Shown here: one piece after another, positions 1 to 9,187 of the stretch
How positions within the stretch are numbered: position 1 is the stretch's first letter
Layout: every line of letters begins with the position of its first letter
Assembly: GCA_000447185.1 (NCBI GenBank)
Contig: KE647289.1
Coordinates: 49,068-80,880 of the forward strand
Source: Vairimorpha apis BRL 01
Lineage: Eukaryota; Microsporidia; Nosematidae
Direction of reading: 5' to 3'
Length of the DNA stretch: 31,813 nt
Translations under genes and position numbers: made by a program
The notes under the pieces: model-generated
The model's input: only the letters and a program-made list of their open reading frames with translations
What the model was told of the DNA's origin: nothing
The model's database searches: none

Positions 1-851
1 TTTTAATTAAACAAAAATTTCTAAAATAATTTCCTATTTTAAATTTTAGTATAACTATAAATTGTGTATAAAATTAAATTTATATTTTTTTTATAATACT
101 AAAATAATATAAATTATATTTTTTATAAAAATTTTATAAATTCTTTTTAAAAAAAATAAAATTTTTAGTTTTTTCTATGCAAAATTTATTTAATATTAAA
201 TATTTACGAATTTGTTTATAATATAATATTTTTTTGTAAATTTTTGTTAGTTTCAAATTTAATTTATTCTAATGTATAAAAAAATATGAAATATTTAATA
301 AAATTATTTTTTGTATATGTTTTACAATATTAAATTTTAGTTAGTAATATTTTTCTATTAAAAATAACAATTTTTTATAATTTTTGAATTAAATATATTG
401 TTTGTTAAAAGTTAATTATTTAATACGATATTTTATTTAAAAGTTCTATTATTAAAATAGAAAATCTCTTGAAAATTTTAAGTTAAATAAATTTTTTACA
501 ATACATTATTAAATCTATAAATTCCTAAATAAATTGATATGAATTAACAAAAATTAAAAAATTCCATATTGTTTACAATTCTTATAAAAACACAACAAAC
601 ATTAAAATGTCTTTTTTTGACAAATATTTCTTTTAACAATAAAAACTTTCAAAAAAACAATTATTTTTTGACTTTTGTTTTAAAAAGTTATTATTTCTTA
701 AACATCAGCTCACTTTTTTTTAATGTTATAATAATATAAATTATGTTAAAATTCTATTAATGTATAATCGCATACAATACAAATATTTTTAAAACTTATT
801 ATTAATTTAATCCCATAATACACTACAATCTTAAAGATATATATTTTTTCA
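1..851. other. AT-rich spacer, no gene seen
   Basis: This stretch is almost pure A/T with many homopolymer runs and stop codons in all frames. A 64-codon minus-strand frame at 746-940 overlaps the BAP31-like start, lacks a C-tract start signal and looks like chance. I see no RNA gene or repeat here. Confidence 0.6.
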
Positions 852-854
852 CCC
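852..854 (+). promoter_or_regulatory. CCC start-site motif of the BAP31-like gene
   Basis: A CCC triplet lies seven bases before the ATG at 862 in a region otherwise nearly free of C. C-tracts at this distance are a known microsporidian start-site or promoter signal, and this one supports the chosen start. Confidence 0.65.
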
Positions 855-861
855 TCTAAAA

Positions 862-1485
862 ATGGGTATAACCACAAAACTAGTTCAATCAATCCTATAC
901 ACAGAAATATCTCTACTTTCATTACTCCTCTCACCTGCACCTAAAAACATAAAAAAATCTATTTTAAACTTTACTACTCTTAAAATTTTCAAACCAATTT
1001 TACACATCTTGTATGTTATATATGCTATGATATTTTTAATGTTTATTGACTCAGTTTTAAAACTAACTAACCTAAATTCTAATCTACCTAACTTTAAATC
1101 AATATCCTTTAATCACAATGAAATATACCATACAGAAAGAAATTTCTATTTATCAGGATTCAGTTTGTATATAGCAATAATTTTTAAAATATTTGGTCGT
1201 ATTCTAATAAATTTATATAAAGAACAAGATGCAATTCATTTTCTTAAAAAACAGTTAAATAATGGTCAGTCGTTCGTTAGTACGGTCATAAACGAATCTG
1301 GTGATAAAGAGAATGAAATTAATGATTTAAAACAAGAAATAAAGAAACTTAATAAAGTTGTGGAAGGTTATTTGGTTGTTATTAAACAGTATGAGAATAA
1401 TAAAGATGAATATTTGAGATTACTTGATAAGTATAATCAGTTAAGTGAACGTATGAGGAGAGAAACAAAAAAAATAAGTGAATAA
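862..1485 (+). CDS. BAP31/Yet-family ER membrane protein
   Basis: The 207-residue protein has the BAP31 (B-cell receptor-associated protein 31; yeast Yet1/Yet3) layout. There are three hydrophobic segments at about 5-23, 45-66 and 98-118, then a charged helical tail at about 148-202 predicted to form a coiled coil. Diagnostic matches are the ER-N-Y-x-x-GFSL-like block at 92-102 (RNFYLSGFSL) before the third membrane segment, and the Y-x-RLL-x-x-Y-x-x-L pattern near the end. BAP31 proteins sit in the ER membrane and help sort or export membrane proteins. Animal BAP31 ends in a KKxx retrieval signal; here the tail ends KKISE, so the two lysines are one place too far from the C-terminus. Length is slightly below the usual 245. 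The start is supported by the CCC at 852-854. The family call is fairly secure; the exact role in a microsporidian is inferred. Confidence 0.82.
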   Translation: MGITTKLVQSILYTEISLLSLLLSPAPKNIKKSILNFTTLKIFKPILHILYVIYAMIFLMFIDSVLKLTNLNSNLPNFKSISFNHNEIYHTERNFYLSGFSLYIAIIFKIFGRILINLYKEQDAIHFLKKQLNNGQSFVSTVINESGDKENEINDLKQEIKKLNKVVEGYLVVIKQYENNKDEYLRLLDKYNQLSERMRRETKKISE

Positions 1486-1892
1486 AATTGTATTATTGTA
1501 ATTTTGTTATTTTATTTATAATAAAGATTATATGTAAATGTTTATATGAATATTATTTATTTATAATTGTATAAATACACATTGATTATTGTAACTATTT
1601 TTATTGTGTTTTTTAATTTTATAAATTTTTATTTTATTATTTTAAATAAATTTTTAATTTATCTGTATAAACATTAAATTAATATATCAATGAGTCAACA
1701 ACTATATACATAATCAAAAACATATATACAATGGTATATTTTATAATCTTATTTATACAAACATTTAATACAATAAAACATTAAATGCAAATATAAATTA
1801 TTGAAAAATATAATACTTTTTATAAATTCCATTCTTATAAAATATTATTAAATTACATTAAAGACAATATCAATACCTTATTTAAAATATAG
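1486..1892. other. AT-rich spacer, no gene seen
   Basis: This spacer separates two plus-strand genes. It contains AATAAA-like strings soon after the BAP31-like stop, but such strings are expected by chance at this base composition. Nothing else is supported. Confidence 0.55.
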
Positions 1893-1896
1893 CCCC
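1893..1896 (+). promoter_or_regulatory. CCCC start-site motif of the Dpb2-like gene
   Basis: CCCC lies seven bases before the ATG at 1904, in the same position and form as at other genes of the window. It supports the start codon. Confidence 0.65.
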
Positions 1897-1903
1897 TTTT
1901 AAA

Positions 1904-2485
1904 ATGCACAAACTAATTTACACAATTTTCACTCTACAAAACAATATTAAGTTATCAAAAGAAGCTTTAAATGAAATTTCTAAGAACGTAAAAAATGAAC
2001 AAGAAATTCATGATTTAGTTTTAAAAATACAGAAATATGAAAATAAAGATTTAATAAGTATATTACGAGAGATTTTTATTTTAGATAAAGTTGTTGATAA
2101 ACACATTTCTAGGAATGAAGTTCATAATACTAATATATCTTTTAATAATATATCTGATTATTATAATATTAATACATTTACAAATATTAACAATCCAATT
2201 ATTAACTCACATACTATAAAACCATCAAAAATAAACTTATTAGACCAGTACAAATATCTAAAACAACAATTAAAAAATATTACAGAAATAAATAAGATAC
2301 AAGAAAATGAAACTTGTTTAATATTTGGATATGTGTATTATAAAAAAGACGATCTTGTAATTGAAGATGAATCTAGTGTAATTAAAGTTCGTATTAATAG
2401 AAATATAGAAAATGTTTTTGTTATACTTGAAGGGTGTCTTTGTGGAAAATATTTTGTCGGGAAGATAAAGTTGGATAAAGAATAA
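1904..2485 (+). CDS. DNA polymerase epsilon subunit B (Dpb2/POLE2)-like, lacks phosphoesterase domain
   Basis: The 193-residue protein begins with a small helical domain (about 8-66) that resembles the N-terminal domain of Dpb2/POLE2, including an L-x-x-EAL motif and a following acidic helix pair. After a low-complexity N/I/S linker (about 70-110) comes Y-x-x-L-x-x-QL, then a stretch at about 138-190 with the order of an OB fold (CLIFGYVY, IEDESSVIKVRI, VFVILEGCLCGKYFVGKI). This matches the POLE2 pattern of 'IVLG..LEDPTG..VLAEGW..VF'. Dpb2 is the essential accessory subunit that ties the leading-strand polymerase to the CMG helicase. Known family members continue for about 300 residues into an inactive calcineurin-like phosphoesterase domain. 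Here translation stops directly after the OB fold, with no nearby homopolymer to blame and no continuation in the other two frames. The protein is therefore a reduced form, or the gene is truncated. Other OB-fold proteins remain possible. Confidence 0.5.
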   Translation: MHKLIYTIFTLQNNIKLSKEALNEISKNVKNEQEIHDLVLKIQKYENKDLISILREIFILDKVVDKHISRNEVHNTNISFNNISDYYNINTFTNINNPIINSHTIKPSKINLLDQYKYLKQQLKNITEINKIQENETCLIFGYVYYKKDDLVIEDESSVIKVRINRNIENVFVILEGCLCGKYFVGKIKLDKE

Positions 2486-2995
2486 TTTTAGGTTGGTAAG
2501 AGAATTAAGATAAGTTTTTTAGATTATTAAGTATACATAATAAAATTTTTATGTATTTAATTTTGATATGTGTATCACAAAATGTAAAATATTTTATATT
2601 TATATGATTACGAAATAAGGATTTTAAATATATGTGTATGAAGCATGGAGTATATTTATATTCAATTTTGATAGTGATATTATTAAATTTAAATATGTGT
2701 GGATATGAATTGTGATGTAAATTATTAAAAATACATTCTGTAAACAATATTAATAAAATATATTTAATAAGAATAAAATCAGAAAGAAGTTTCCTATTTA
2801 AAGTATTCCATTATAAAATATAACATTTAAATTCTTCTAAAAAAAATAATTTTAACTTAAACAATAGAGTTTAATTTGAAATGCAATGCCAATACTAAAA
2901 ATTATTTTTTTCTAATTATAAAATACAACAAATAAACTTTTTATACTAATTTATTTCCAATTTAATATAAATAATCAAATTTAATATAACATATA
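2486..2995. other. Convergent spacer between Dpb2-like and NASP-like genes
   Basis: The first part (to about 2740) is a little richer in G than other spacers and could be 3' sequence or a decayed domain of the upstream gene, but no frame shows recognisable phosphoesterase motifs. An 80-codon minus-strand frame at 2505-2747 has no proper ATG or C-tract and is not accepted. Confidence 0.4.
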
Positions 2996-3688
2996 TCAAT
3001 TAACTCTTTTCTTATTACAATTAATATCCCGTACAACTCCATCATCATCGTTTACCTCAACACTTACTTTTTCTACTTCTTTAGGATTTTCCATCTTAAA
3101 TTTATTTTCCTGTATTTTCATAACCAAATCTTCACATTCTTCTCCCATCAAATTAACACACTCTTGATAATATTTGTTGGATTGTTCATAATCTTCCAAG
3201 AATTCATACGCACTACCCATACTTAAATATACGTCGTAATATTCACTTGGTTCTGATTGAATCTTATTATATAGATTGATACACTCAACATAATCTTGTA
3301 TGCTTGTAGAAAAATCGTTATTTAATAAAGAAATCTCCCCTAGTAAAAAATGAGTCTTTGCCAAAGACGCATCATCTTTTAAAATAGTAAAACACAATTT
3401 TGATTGTTCCAATACATTCCATGCATTTTCAATATCATCTTCAATTTCTCTTCGTCTATTCAAATCATATCCTTTGTCTATATTAACGATCTCATCTGTA
3501 AAATATTGGTTAGCATTTTTTATCAGAGCGTTAGCATATTGTAAATATAAATAGGGGACCGTTTCTTCATCTGGATTTGTTGCGTCTAAGATGGTGCTGT
3601 ATATTTCTATAGCTTTTTCGAAGTTGCCTTGGTTAAAATAATGGAGAGCAAGGGGTATTTCATCGTAATAGTCTTCGAGGTTAAGCAT
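2996..3688 (-). CDS. NASP/Hif1/Sim3-family histone chaperone (SHNi-TPR)
   Basis: The 230-residue protein consists of tetratricopeptide helices with the N1N2/NASP signature. The first TPR spans about 9-43 (A-L-x-x-F-x-x-G-x-x-E-x-A-I). The second is interrupted by an acidic insert (about 62-86) before ENAW-x-x-L-x-x-SK. The SHNi-TPR lies at about 108-141 (A-K-x-H-x-x-LGE-x-S-x-x-N-x-x-x-S-x-x-D) and a final TPR at about 150-183. Members of this family bind H3-H4 or centromeric H3 and deliver them for nucleosome assembly in the nucleus. The C-terminus ends in a small basic patch (NKKR), as in nuclear members. The start is backed by CCC at 3696-3698. The gene converges with the Dpb2-like gene and is followed upstream by Nse3 on the same strand, but about 560 bases apart, so there is no sign of co-transcription. 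Length is close to the minimal fungal forms. Confidence 0.8.
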   Translation of the reverse strand: MLNLEDYYDEIPLALHYFNQGNFEKAIEIYSTILDATNPDEETVPYLYLQYANALIKNANQYFTDEIVNIDKGYDLNRRREIEDDIENAWNVLEQSKLCFTILKDDASLAKTHFLLGEISLLNNDFSTSIQDYVECINLYNKIQSEPSEYYDVYLSMGSAYEFLEDYEQSNKYYQECVNLMGEECEDLVMKIQENKFKMENPKEVEKVSVEVNDDDGVVRDINCNKKRVN

Positions 3689-3695
3689 TTTTTAA

Positions 3696-3698
3696 GGG
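3696..3698 (-). promoter_or_regulatory. CCC start-site motif of the NASP-like gene
   Basis: On the minus strand CCC lies seven bases before the ATG (3688). It is seen as GGG on the plus strand. Confidence 0.65.
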
Positions 3699-4245
3699 TT
3701 GCCTAAATATAAGTTATTTTTGTGTTTATATAGGAGATTTGCTGTATAAAAAGAAAATTGGTTTGTGTTATTGTATGGAGTATAAAAAAAATTTTTGTAA
3801 AGATAGAATGAACATATAAATTAACAAATATAAAAAGAGATTTTTATTGATATAAATTTTTTTATAGATTATTTTAAATGTATAAAATTTAATAATATAA
3901 ATATTGAAATATAAAAAAACATAAGATTTAAAAAATTTACTTAGAAAATTTTAATATGTAGAAAAGTAAAAATTATTATAGAAAAATATATTTTTTTCTA
4001 TTAGCAGTTTTAATTTGAGTAAATTAATATTAATTATTAATGTATACGATATTCACATAGTAATATTTTTTACAAAATTATTTATTTATTAAAAAATCTA
4101 CTAATATTATATTCATATTTTTTTAAAAAAATTTATATTTAATATTAGCTTCAAAAAAAATTCTTTCTTATACAATTTACATTTTCATACTTTATTCTCA
4201 TAATAAAAATCCTTTACAAAAATATTTCTATATAATTTTATCTTT
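3699..4245. other. AT-rich spacer, no gene seen
   Basis: The first 100 bases are moderately G-rich on the plus strand (the upstream region of the NASP-like gene). The rest is A/T homopolymer sequence. No feature is supported. Confidence 0.5.
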
Positions 4246-4950
4246 TTATAAAAAATCTAATATATCAATATCGCCAAAATCACTAAAATATCGAAACCCT
4301 AACACAACTTCGTATTCATCATCAACTTTCATAAAATTAATAAAATTGTCTTTTTTAAGAAATCTTAAATAATTTTCAATGTCTGTGTTTTTAAAAATGT
4401 TGATTCTATTTAATAAGTTTGTTAATTTATTAAATAAAATTTTGTTATTTTCTAATAGTATAAAAGAATATGTTATTATTAGTTTGGTGTCTATAGATGA
4501 TAAATTTGATTTATCAATAAAAGTAGTAAAAATATTTTCTTTGGATTTTTCTAATATAGAAATGTTTTCATTGAATGTAGAAATATTTTCATTTTCTAAA
4601 TTACCTTCATTTACACTACTACAAATTTCTTTATTATTTACTCCTTCATTCTCTAAATCTTTATGATCTACTCTTTCATTCTCTATATTTTTATTATTTA
4701 TTCCTTTATTCTCTAAATCACCCATTCTTAAAAAATATTTATCTGTTAAAACTGGATCAACAACAGAATTCTTCTCAACTCCTATCAATTCCAGTCCTAA
4801 ATTATTAATATTCAATTTCGTATATTCTATAAGTTCGTGAACTCCTTTTGTGTCTATACCATATTTAGTTTTTATTTCTTGTTTTTTAGTTAGTATGTTT
4901 TTGTTCGTGTTATACATTAAAAGTCGAACAAAACTTCCGTAGTGGTGCAT
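4246..4950 (-). CDS. Nse3/MAGE-like subunit of the Smc5/6 complex
   Basis: The 234-residue protein has the two-winged-helix plan of the MAGE homology domain. The N-terminal part (about 6-75) begins FVRLLMY and continues through V-H-E-L-I-E-x-T-K to LGLEL-x-G-V, followed by K-Y-F-L. This mirrors 'LVRYL..VF..A...L....G..L......Y.L'. The C-terminal part (about 153-225) has a long hydrophobic helix (LIITYSFILLENN), then YLRFLKKDNFINFMKVDDE and a strand ending LGFRYFSDFG. That fits the MAGE pattern of a short-loop helix, 'L....Y..Y..V....YEF.WGPRA'. Nse3 binds Nse1 and Nse4 and is a core part of Smc5/6, which handles DNA repair and recombination. The linker carries three tandem 10-residue repeats (79-108). 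The start is supported by CCCC at 4962-4965. The match is by pattern, not by long identity, so the call is probable rather than certain. Confidence 0.62.
   Translation of the reverse strand: MHHYGSFVRLLMYNTNKNILTKKQEIKTKYGIDTKGVHELIEYTKLNINNLGLELIGVEKNSVVDPVLTDKYFLRMGDLENKGINNKNIENERVDHKDLENEGVNNKEICSSVNEGNLENENISTFNENISILEKSKENIFTTFIDKSNLSSIDTKLIITYSFILLENNKILFNKLTNLLNRINIFKNTDIENYLRFLKKDNFINFMKVDDEYEVVLGFRYFSDFGDIDILDFL
4627..4716 (-). repeat. Three in-frame 30-bp tandem repeats in the Nse3-like linker
   Basis: Three adjacent 30-bp units encode LENKGINNKN, IENERVDHKD and LENEGVNNKE. A weaker fourth echo (EGNLENENI) follows. The unit length keeps the frame, and the block falls in the expected linker between the two winged-helix domains. 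Confidence 0.8.
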
Positions 4951-4961
4951 TTTTAGAGAAA

Positions 4962-4965
4962 GGGG
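4962..4965 (-). promoter_or_regulatory. CCCC start-site motif of the Nse3-like gene
   Basis: On the minus strand CCCC lies eleven bases before the ATG (4950), supporting that start. Confidence 0.65.
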
Positions 4966-5449
4966 TAAATTTAAATATTAATGTTGTATAGACTGATTGT
5001 TTTTATGTATTGATATGTTTTTAGCATGATGAATTTTAAGTTTTTAATGAAAAAACAAATTATTTATTTTTCAAATGTTTTATTTAAATAACAACGATTT
5101 AAAGTAATCAATTATCAATATTTATTTTAAATTTTGCTAAAAAATATTAAAAAAAAAACATTAATAAAGAATTATTTTAAAAATTTGAAATTATTTTAAA
5201 TAAATAAAACTTAAAATCTATATCATTTTAAAAATTTATTTAACTATAAATGACTTTAATTTATTACTATTTAAATTTTTAAATATATCTAAATATAAGA
5301 AAAAATTTAATTAACATTATATTAAAATTACTTTAAATAATATAAAATACAAAATTTTATTATTTATATAAAAAATTTAAATTAAAGTACCACATAATAA
5401 ATAGTACATAAAAATTATTTCTAAATTAAAATTATCTTTAAAAAAAATA
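4966..5449. other. Divergent AT-rich spacer between Nse3-like and Rpc37-like genes
   Basis: This roughly 480-base intergenic region must hold the promoters of both divergent genes. Apart from the C-tracts at its two ends I see no motif, hairpin or RNA gene. Confidence 0.5.
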
Positions 5450-5452
5450 CCC
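5450..5452 (+). promoter_or_regulatory. CCC start-site motif of the Rpc37-like gene
   Basis: CCC lies thirteen bases before the ATG at 5466. It is slightly farther away than in the other genes. Confidence 0.6.
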
Positions 5453-5465
5453 ATTTAAAATCAAA

Positions 5466-6707
5466 ATGAAAATTAAAAAAACAATTCCACTATCACTGCA
5501 AACGTCAAATCTCTCACTCTACAAACTTACAAACACTCTTAAACCAAAATCGATTAACATAAAAAAAGAATCAAAATATGTAGAAATAGAACTTTTTTAC
5601 AATAAATCATGTATATCATTACTAAAATCGAAAAAACAAGAAACTAAAATTTATGCGTATCCGTATGAAGTATCTAACTATTACTATGTACCGAGTCAAT
5701 CTGAAATTGGGTATAAAGTAAATACGGTGTATAAGTTTAATACATTGTTTGATGATGATATTGTTGATAAGAAAGAAGTAAGTTTTAGAAAAATTGAGAG
5801 TAGAGAAGAAATTGAACATAGGAAACGAAATATAAATTTTAAGATACGGAATATTGAGAATGAAGAAATTGTAAAAAATGAAGTTGTAAAAGGGAAAAGT
5901 GAAAGTGGGTGCAATTATAAAATTTGTAGTTCTAGTAATATTATAAATAATAAAATATTTTTTAATAATAATTTATCTTCTAAATTACAGAAAAATATAG
6001 AAAATTCTATAAAAAATAAGGTAGTTGTAAATTTTAAGGATTTAATTGAATTATATAAAAACGAAGAAATAGTAAAGTCATGTTTGCAAAAACTTACTTT
6101 TTATTTTCAAGGAAGATATATTTTAAAAAATTCTTTTTACGATAAAAATTTGCAAGATATACGAAATGGAATATTTAAAGATTTAAGTGATAAAGGATTT
6201 GTTGAGATTAATGGATTCAGTCAAATTAAAAAAGATGGATCTATTAAAGATAATATTTTAAATGATACTAATACCTTTATTAACAATATTACAGAAGATT
6301 ACAAATACTGTCTGAACGAATTATGCATTTTAAAAAACACAACCACATATGTTATTAAAGGTTACTACGAATCCCAAATCATTGATTACAAAAACAGTGA
6401 ACTTTTAGGGAAACTAAAACAAAATCTAATATTCAATCTTCAAGACATTCGAACATTTAGTGGACTTGAAATGGATGAGATAATAAAATTCATAAACGAT
6501 AACAATTTTATAGAAATGGAAAATAATTTATTTATGGTTGAATATATAAAAGAAATTGATGGAATTAACAGTATATTAAGTCGATCATCTATTAAAAAGA
6601 ACGAAGTTAATGAGATTATAGAAAATAATGGATATGATAGAGATTTGTTTTATTTATTAGTTGAGGTTTATTTTAGTAATAAGAGGCATTTATGGATTAA
6701 AAAGTAA
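5466..6707 (+). CDS. RNA polymerase III subunit RPC5/Rpc37-like (Sin-like family)
   Basis: The 413-residue protein starts with the short hydrophobic strand typical of RPC5/Rpc37 N-termini (IPLSLQTSNLSLYKL, about 7-21), part of the dimerisation barrel that pairs with Rpc53. A second barrel segment is at about 82-112. The best match is at about 184-232: 'VVVNFKDLIELY', 'VKSCLQKLTFYFQGRYILKNSFYD' and 'DIRNGIFKDLSDKGFVEI'. This parallels the human POLR3E region reading 'MPFANLMSLL ... VQGNWVVKSDILYP ... RDFVMWKFTQSRWVV'. The rest (about 320-413) looks like small winged-helix repeats, ending YFSNKRHLWIKK. In yeast the Rpc53-Rpc37 pair acts in termination and reinitiation of tRNA and 5S transcription. 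Length is between yeast Rpc37 (282) and human (708). Codon use matches the neighbours. The CCC at 5450-5452 supports the start. Confidence 0.68.
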   Translation: MKIKKTIPLSLQTSNLSLYKLTNTLKPKSINIKKESKYVEIELFYNKSCISLLKSKKQETKIYAYPYEVSNYYYVPSQSEIGYKVNTVYKFNTLFDDDIVDKKEVSFRKIESREEIEHRKRNINFKIRNIENEEIVKNEVVKGKSESGCNYKICSSSNIINNKIFFNNNLSSKLQKNIENSIKNKVVVNFKDLIELYKNEEIVKSCLQKLTFYFQGRYILKNSFYDKNLQDIRNGIFKDLSDKGFVEINGFSQIKKDGSIKDNILNDTNTFINNITEDYKYCLNELCILKNTTTYVIKGYYESQIIDYKNSELLGKLKQNLIFNLQDIRTFSGLEMDEIIKFINDNNFIEMENNLFMVEYIKEIDGINSILSRSSIKKNEVNEIIENNGYDRDLFYLLVEVYFSNKRHLWIKK

Positions 6708-8516
6708 TTGGTGTTTAAGAAATAAAAATTTTTTATTTTAGGAAATCGTTAAAGAATAGTAACTTTGAAAAAAATATTGATCTGTGTTTTTTTCAGTGAG
6801 TATTAATACTAAGAAAATATGATTTTGAATTTTTTTTTACAAAAATAACATTTAATATGAAATATTTAAAAAAATAATTTTTTTGGATTTATTATTAGAA
6901 TACGTACTTTTAAAAAGAAAAATAATAAAATTAAAAATGAAAGTGAAATTATAAATTATATGTTGTATTAAATGAGATATAAAAAAAAGTTTTTTTAATG
7001 TAAATAGTAAATTATTACAAAATTAAAGAAAAATATTAAATATAATTTATAGAGTAAATATAATATTTTAAGTATTTTTTAAAAAATATTATTATTTATT
7101 GTTATATAAAATTTTTGCAATAATTATAATTTTTTGTAAGTAAAACAACAAAGTTTTTATAAAGTTATTTTATTTTATTTTAAATATAGTAGGTAAAATA
7201 ACAATTAAACATAAATCTAAAATTTTTTAATTAATAAACAATATGATTCACATTTTATAAATGATAAGTTTTATTTATATAATTTTTACAATACTTAAAT
7301 TATTTAAAAGATTTAAATTTGATTTGTTTTTTTTTATAAAATAATCTATTGAAATGATTTATGTTTGTTAAAAAAATAATTTTCATATATTTCGTTTAAA
7401 TATTTTTATTTTTATCAAAAAATATTAAAATTTATTTTTTTTGTTATAAATATTACTATTTTAAATTTGTTTATGTAATTTTTAATTAATTGCAAAAACT
7501 TATTAAAAATATATTTTTTGAATATAAAAAAATTTAATAATATTCTATTAAACAAGAAAGGTTTTTGTAAGAAAAAAATAATTTTTATTTTATATATATT
7601 ATGCAAATAAATTTAAATCTAATAAAAAAATATAACAATTTGTTTATTTTGAATTATTTAAACTAACGTTTATTTTAAATGTTAATTAAAAAACAAAAAT
7701 ACAACTTATTGTAACAGGAATAACATTGCATAATAATAGAAATAAAATGTTTTAGAGCAGCATTGTTGAGTATAATCTAAATCATATAAATCTAACTTTT
7801 TGTACATTTTTGATAATCTAAATAATATTGTCTTTGTAAAAAAAAGATAAAAATATTTAATTTTTTCATATGTTTATCATTTTATTAAATTTTCTATAAT
7901 GATTAAATATTATTTTAATTTTCAATCATAAATAACTATCATTTAAACATAATTTACAATGTCATGTTTTCTTTTATGGATATTACACATGTATTTATAT
8001 ATCCAAAATTACAAAGTACAAATTTAACTTTTAAATTTATTTTTTTATAAATTTATATTTTGTTTCGGAACATTAAATTTTTAAAAAATTTTTTTTAGAT
8101 TATCACACATTTTTTGTTAATAATGGCTATAATTTTGTTTATCTAGTTTACGTTGAACAATAATTTTTTTAAATTATAAAAAATGTTATAAAGTTGGTTA
8201 TAATTTTATTGTAAATTAATTCGTAAAGAAGTTGAAATGTAATATGATCATTCATTACAAAACTTCTATAATTTTTATTTAAATATAATATTTACATAAA
8301 ATATTTTATTTGTAATTGTTTTTGTAAATAAAAACTATATATTTGTGTTTGAAATTTTTTTGTAAATAATCATAAACAATTGATTTTTTTAATAATAATA
8401 CTTAAAAATAATTATATATTTAAAATAAAACTTTTTTTAGATTAATAGTTAAAATTTTTATTTATTTCTTTTTAAGATAAATACAATTTAATAACTATTT
8501 ATACAAAATTATTTAT
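6708..8516. other. AT-rich gene desert
   Basis: About 1.8 kb of A/T-rich DNA with stops in every frame. A slightly GC-richer patch at about 7700-7800 has a short open minus frame of roughly 24 codons that resembles nothing. A 63-codon minus frame at 7415-7606 is lysine/phenylalanine/isoleucine-rich and looks random. No RNA gene is seen. Confidence 0.5.
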
Positions 8517-8530
8517 ATATTGATTTTATA
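8517..8530 (+). repeat. Left target-site duplication of retrotransposon copy A
   Basis: The 14-mer atattgattttata occurs here and again at 8987-9000, exactly bracketing copy A. The bases just outside the match differ on both sides. Confidence 0.75.
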
Positions 8531-8986
8531 GATGTATTTATTCTGGATAAAATAAAAAAGGAAATACTAATAGTAGAGGTAGGAATTACAAGCTTTGACA
8601 ACCTTCGGGCTGTTGAAACGGAAAAAAAGCACAAATACGATCTGCTTGCTAACCATTGTGGAGCAATGAATGGGTACAAAACAAGGATTATACCATACGT
8701 CATGACATGGGAGGGAATAACAACAACTTTCCACAAAAAATATAGGAGTGAATTAAATTTAGACAGCCGAACCCAGGCATATATACAAGCCAGAGTGCTT
8801 AAGATGACCTTAGAGAGTCTTTCTATGGAAGCCCGAAGAGGCGAAGTCATTATGGAAAATGAACAGGAGGTTACTGAGAAAGAAAATTTGGAATCAAATA
8901 TGTGCGAAAATCGCCCTATATCTATTTGTGATGATATATTAAAAAAATAAAATTGAAATACCATTATACCCTAAATAAATAATTTA
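8531..8986 (+). mobile_element. 5'-truncated R2-like non-LTR retrotransposon, copy A (endonuclease C-terminus)
   Basis: The insert is 456 bp and keeps an intact reading frame from its first base to a stop at 8950, flanked by a 14-bp target-site duplication. The encoded peptide begins at the core of the restriction-like endonuclease of R2-type elements: D-V-F-I-L-D, then after a short loop E-I-L-I-V-E-V-G-I-T-S, giving the spaced acidic residues of a PD-(D/E)xK fold. It is followed by KYDLLAN, KTRIIPYVMTWEG and T-L-E-S-L-S-M-E-x-RRG, a block shared with copies B to E. Start at an arbitrary internal point, a complete 3' end and a flanking duplication are the marks of target-primed reverse transcription. 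As the only copy without stops it is probably the youngest. It has no start codon of its own and lacks the reverse transcriptase, so it is a dead fragment. The 151-codon minus-strand frame over it is a shadow. Confidence 0.8.
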
Positions 8987-9000
8987 ATATTGATTTTATA
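8987..9000 (+). repeat. Right target-site duplication of retrotransposon copy A
   Basis: A perfect 14-bp copy of 8517-8530, directly after the element's A/T-rich 3' end. Confidence 0.75.
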
Positions 9001-9187
9001 AAATAATGTTATTTTTAATTAAACAAAAGAAATATTTTTTAATATTTTAATAAACAAAACACACTAAATATTTTAGATAAAAACTTAAAAATTAATTATA
9101 AAATAAAAATTTATATTAATTTATATTAATTTTTTTTTGATTAAATATCATTAAAAAAACACATAATAAAAAAATATTACAAGGATA

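Noticed and set aside
2505..2747. 80-codon minus-strand open frame
   Set aside because: It begins at a TTG, has no C-tract and no protein-like pattern; it lies in the 3' region of the Dpb2-like gene.
4379..4666. 95-codon plus-strand open frame
   Set aside because: Shadow of the Nse3-like gene, produced by its low-complexity linker.
8509..8964. 151-codon minus-strand open frame
   Set aside because: It lies antisense to retrotransposon copy A, whose plus-strand peptide has recognisable endonuclease motifs; the minus frame is a shadow.
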